Positions 61,842 to 64,000 of a DNA stretch of 64,000 nt are shown here, in pieces (position 1 is the stretch's first letter; each line of letters begins with the position of its first letter). The DNA is taken from positions 1,612,001 to 1,676,000 of the forward strand of contig NZ_CP019038.1 in the NCBI RefSeq assembly GCF_001941825.1, given 5' to 3'. Source of the DNA: Massilia putida. GTDB lineage: Bacteria; Pseudomonadota; Gammaproteobacteria; Burkholderiales; Burkholderiaceae_D. The notes beneath the pieces are model-generated. The model was not told where the DNA came from. It saw only the letters and a list, made by a program, of their open reading frames with translations, and made no database searches. The translations under genes and the position numbers were made by a program.

Positions 61842-63334
61842 TGCGCTCCCTGCGCCCACGGCAGCGGCATGTCGTTCATGCCCCAGTAGACGCTTTTCTG
61901 TTCCATGTATTGCAGGATCCCGAGGCGGCCCTTCTCGCGGCCGAGGCCGCTGTCGCGCCAGCCGCCGAACGGGGTCGAGATCGAGAACTGCTTGTAGGTG
62001 TTGATCCACACGTTCCCGGCCTGCACCGCGCGCGCATAGCGCCATGCCTTCTTATAGTCGCGGGTCCAGATGCCGGCCGCCAGCGCGTACACGCTGTCGT
62101 TGGCCTGGGCGATCAGGTCGGCCTCGTCGGCGAACGGCATCGCCACCAGCACCGGCCCGAAGATCTCTTCCTGGCAGATGCGCATGTCGTTGCGCACGTC
62201 CTCGATGATGGTCGGCAGGTAGTAGTTGCCCTTCTCGAACTGCGCGCCCGGCGGACGCATGCCGCCGGTGCGCAGGCGCCCGCCTTCGGCCACGCCCAGC
62301 GCCACGTACGACTCGATGCTGTCGCGATGGCGCGCCGTGATGAGCGGGCCGAGCTGGGTACGTTCGTCGGCCGGGTCGCCGACGCGCAGCGCGGCGGCGC
62401 CCTGCGCCAGGCGCTCCATGAAGCTGTCGTAGATGCCGTGCGCCACGAACAGGCGCGAACCGGCGATGCACGATTCGCCCGAGGAGCTGAAGATCCCGTA
62501 CAGCACGCCCGCGACGGCGTGGTCGATATCGGCGTCGTCGAACACGATGGTCGGCGACTTGCCGCCCAGTTCCAGCGACACCGGCATCATCTTGTCGGCC
62601 GCGATGTGCGCGATGTGTTTGCCGGTGCTGGTGCCGCCGGTGAACGACACGCGCCGCACCAGCGGATGCACGGTGATGGCGTCGCCGATCACCGAGCCCT
62701 TGCCCGGCAGGACGCTGACCAGGCCTTTCGGCACGCCGGCCTGTTCGCAGATCCTGGCCAGTTCCAGGGCCAGCAGCGGCGTCACCTCGGCCGGTTTCAC
62801 GACCACGGCATTGCCGGCCGCGAGCGCCGGCGCCAGCTTCTGCGCCTCGCTGGCGATCGGCGAGTTCCAGGGCGTGATCGCCGCCACGACGCCCATCGGC
62901 TCGTACACGCTCATGGTCAGGTTGTCGCCGCGCGCCGGGGTGATGGTTTCTTCCAGGGTCTCGCAGGCGGCGGCGAAGAACTGGAAGGTGGCGGCCGCGC
63001 TGGCCACCAGGTTGCGCGTTTCCGTGATCGGCTTGCCGTTGTCGAGGCGCTGCAGCTGGGCCAGTTCCTCGGCGCGCTCGCGGATCAGGCTTGCCACCTT
63101 GTACAGCACCGCCGCGCGCTCGTGCGGCTTGCGCTGGGCCCAGCCGCTGGTGCGGAAGGCATGGTCGGCGCCGGTGATCGCTTCTTCGACGTCGGCCAGG
63201 CTGGCGGCGTTCAGATAGGCGACCGGCTCGCCCGTGGCCGGGTACAGGGTGGCGTAGCGGTCGCCGCCGCCCCGGCGCCAGGTGCCCGCGACGAGAATGT
63301 CCAGGGTCGCGGTGGAATCGAATGGTGTGTTCAT
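61838..63334 (-). CDS. Aldehyde dehydrogenase of the aromatic operon
   Basis: A 498-residue ALDH. ITPWNSPIASEAQKLAPALAAGN, the cofactor loop FTGGTSTGKHIA, Glu in LELGGKSPTIVFDDAD, Cys in SSSGESCIAGSRLFV, and the C-terminal FGGWRDSGLGREKG are intact. It resembles 2-hydroxymuconic-semialdehyde or betaine-type dehydrogenases; in this operon it would oxidise the ring-opened semialdehyde. ATG at 63334 is 7 bases after the previous stop, so all genes are closely packed. Confidence 0.92.
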   Translation of the reverse strand: MNTPFDSTATLDILVAGTWRRGGGDRYATLYPATGEPVAYLNAASLADVEEAITGADHAFRTSGWAQRKPHERAAVLYKVASLIRERAEELAQLQRLDNGKPITETRNLVASAAATFQFFAAACETLEETITPARGDNLTMSVYEPMGVVAAITPWNSPIASEAQKLAPALAAGNAVVVKPAEVTPLLALELARICEQAGVPKGLVSVLPGKGSVIGDAITVHPLVRRVSFTGGTSTGKHIAHIAADKMMPVSLELGGKSPTIVFDDADIDHAVAGVLYGIFSSSGESCIAGSRLFVAHGIYDSFMERLAQGAAALRVGDPADERTQLGPLITARHRDSIESYVALGVAEGGRLRTGGMRPPGAQFEKGNYYLPTIIEDVRNDMRICQEEIFGPVLVAMPFADEADLIAQANDSVYALAAGIWTRDYKKAWRYARAVQAGNVWINTYKQFSISTPFGGWRDSGLGREKGRLGILQYMEQKSVYWGMNDMPLPWAQGAQ

Positions 63335-63341
63335 GATGGTC

Positions 63342-64000
63342 TCAGATCGACAGTGCGTGTGCGCGGTTGTTCAGGGCGCGCACGACACTGAACACGGTGA
63401 GTGCGGACGTCTTCGGATTGGCCGCCAGCGGCTTGCCGCGCATGGTCAGCTCGAAGTTGCCGAAGGCGCCGTTGGCTTCCACGTGATGCACGTTCTCGGT
63501 GGCGTGCGGGTCGGCCAGCAGGCGCACCACGGTGCGGTCCAGGCCGAGACCGGCCAGCGACAGGGTGGCGGCGACGTTGGCGTTCTTCGGATACAGGCGG
63601 GCCGCCTCGCGCGCCGAGCCTTCGAAGATCACCACCGGCCCGGTCAGCGCATCCAGGTCGTAGGCCTGCTCGGCGGGCGTGTCCTTCCAGGCGCCGGCCG
63701 GCTTGCGGCCGGTGTACACGACCGAATCGAGACCGCCGATGCGCGCCGCGGCCAGGGCGTCGATCGCCCCGATCGCGCCCGACAGCAGCTGCACCTGGGT
63801 CTTGCCGCGCTGCGCGGCCAGCTCGAGCTTCTCGGCCAGGCCTTCTTCGGACAGCGCGCCCACCGACACCACCATGCACGGGATCCCGCTTTCCAGCGCC
63901 GGGATGATGTGCTCCTGGATGGCGCGGTGGCCCGCGCATTCGACCAGGAGATCGGGCCGGGAGCCGTTCAGGGCCACGCCGACCTTCGCCTGGGGCGCCA
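63342..64000 (-). CDS. nadX: L-aspartate dehydrogenase (NadX family), cut by the window edge
   Basis: The C-terminal about 219 residues of an NadX/AspDH-type oxidoreductase; the N-terminal NAD-binding part lies beyond base 64000. Visible sequences: [73 protein letters not shown] and [19 protein letters not shown], all typical. AspDH makes iminoaspartate for NAD synthesis, but in catabolic operons like this one the homologue may deaminate an amino-substituted intermediate. It is the first gene seen of the operon; whether others precede it is not visible. Confidence 0.85.
   Translation of the reverse strand, partial: APQAKVGVALNGSRPDLLVECAGHRAIQEHIIPALESGIPCMVVSVGALSEEGLAEKLELAAQRGKTQVQLLSGAIGAIDALAAARIGGLDSVVYTGRKPAGAWKDTPAEQAYDLDALTGPVVIFEGSAREAARLYPKNANVAATLSLAGLGLDRTVVRLLADPHATENVHHVEANGAFGNFELTMRGKPLAANPKTSALTVFSVVRALNNRAHALSI

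Noticed and set aside
1..64000. Mobile elements, prophage, CRISPR arrays and integration sites
   Set aside because: No transposase, integrase or phage gene, no regularly spaced repeats, and the single tRNA (Cys) shows no nearby duplicated 3' end.

Overview
This 64-kb window is very GC-rich chromosomal DNA from a Gram-negative bacterium. Short ATGA/GTGA gene overlaps are common, two classical trimeric porins are present, and the gene content (class I PHA synthase with 3-hydroxybutyrate dehydrogenase, AcnB, uronate/aldarate catabolism, secreted glycosidases, a 2HCT transporter) fits Betaproteobacteria, order Burkholderiales, most likely Oxalobacteraceae of the Massilia/Telluria type. The genus is inferred from protein resemblance I recall, not from a search. 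I see no phage, insertion sequence, plasmid origin or CRISPR array.

Layout: (1) 1-3.4 kb: the end of a BNR-type secreted protein, then acnB with a 12-bp palindrome in its promoter and a strong terminator. (2) 3.5-15.5 kb: a minus-strand operon of 14 tightly overlapping genes for cobalt import (cbiMNQO) and the cobalt-early (anaerobic-type) route to the corrin ring (cbiX, cobI, cobJ, cobM, cbiG/cobE, cbiD, cobL, cobH), headed by a cobalamin riboswitch; bluB is divergent on the other side of the riboswitch, followed by a tRNA-Cys. (3) 15.6-22 kb: PHA/PHB metabolism (phaC, a DUF3734-type patatin, 3-hydroxybutyrate dehydrogenase) with a Nudix hydrolase and a protein resembling the Bacillus spore transglutaminase Tgl. 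(4) 22-25 kb: a GH20 hexosaminidase with an ECF sigma/anti-sigma pair. (5) 25-31.6 kb: an aldarate (galactarate/glucarate) locus: garD, porin and MFS permease on the minus strand, a divergent LacI-family regulator and kdgD, with three near-identical operators in the divergent promoter. (6) 31.7-37.3 kb: a GH29 fucosidase, a CusRS-like two-component system, and a divergent DUF305/beta-propeller pair behind a Pho-box-like direct repeat.

(7) 37.4-49.8 kb: an aldehyde dehydrogenase (possible last step of aldarate catabolism), a MASE1-GGDEF cyclase with two operator-like palindromes, a stand-alone ClpP, an ECF sigma factor, an acetolactate-synthase-like enzyme with a C-terminal frameshift and divergent Lrp regulator, a Tat-exported haloperoxidase-family lipoprotein followed by an unrecognised protein with an internal duplication, an FUSC transporter, and a PfpI/DJ-1 homologue that has lost its catalytic Cys and gained a membrane anchor. 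(8) 49.8-58.4 kb: a 2HCT citrate/malate-type transporter with a TctC-type binding protein, a TRIC-type membrane protein, an L,D-transpeptidase, an FRG-domain protein, a chemotaxis receptor and a second porin. (9) 58.6-64 kb: a minus-strand aromatic-degradation operon (aspartate dehydrogenase, aldehyde dehydrogenase, VOC ring-cleavage dioxygenase, small HTH protein, Rieske oxygenase, PDR reductase) ending in a clear intrinsic terminator and running off the right edge.

Most of the window is ordinary core and catabolic metabolism. The items best worth following up are the Tgl-like protein with an altered active site, the duplicated-domain protein beside the haloperoxidase, the three-operator LacI array, the Pho-box-like repeat, and the frameshifted acetolactate-synthase homologue.
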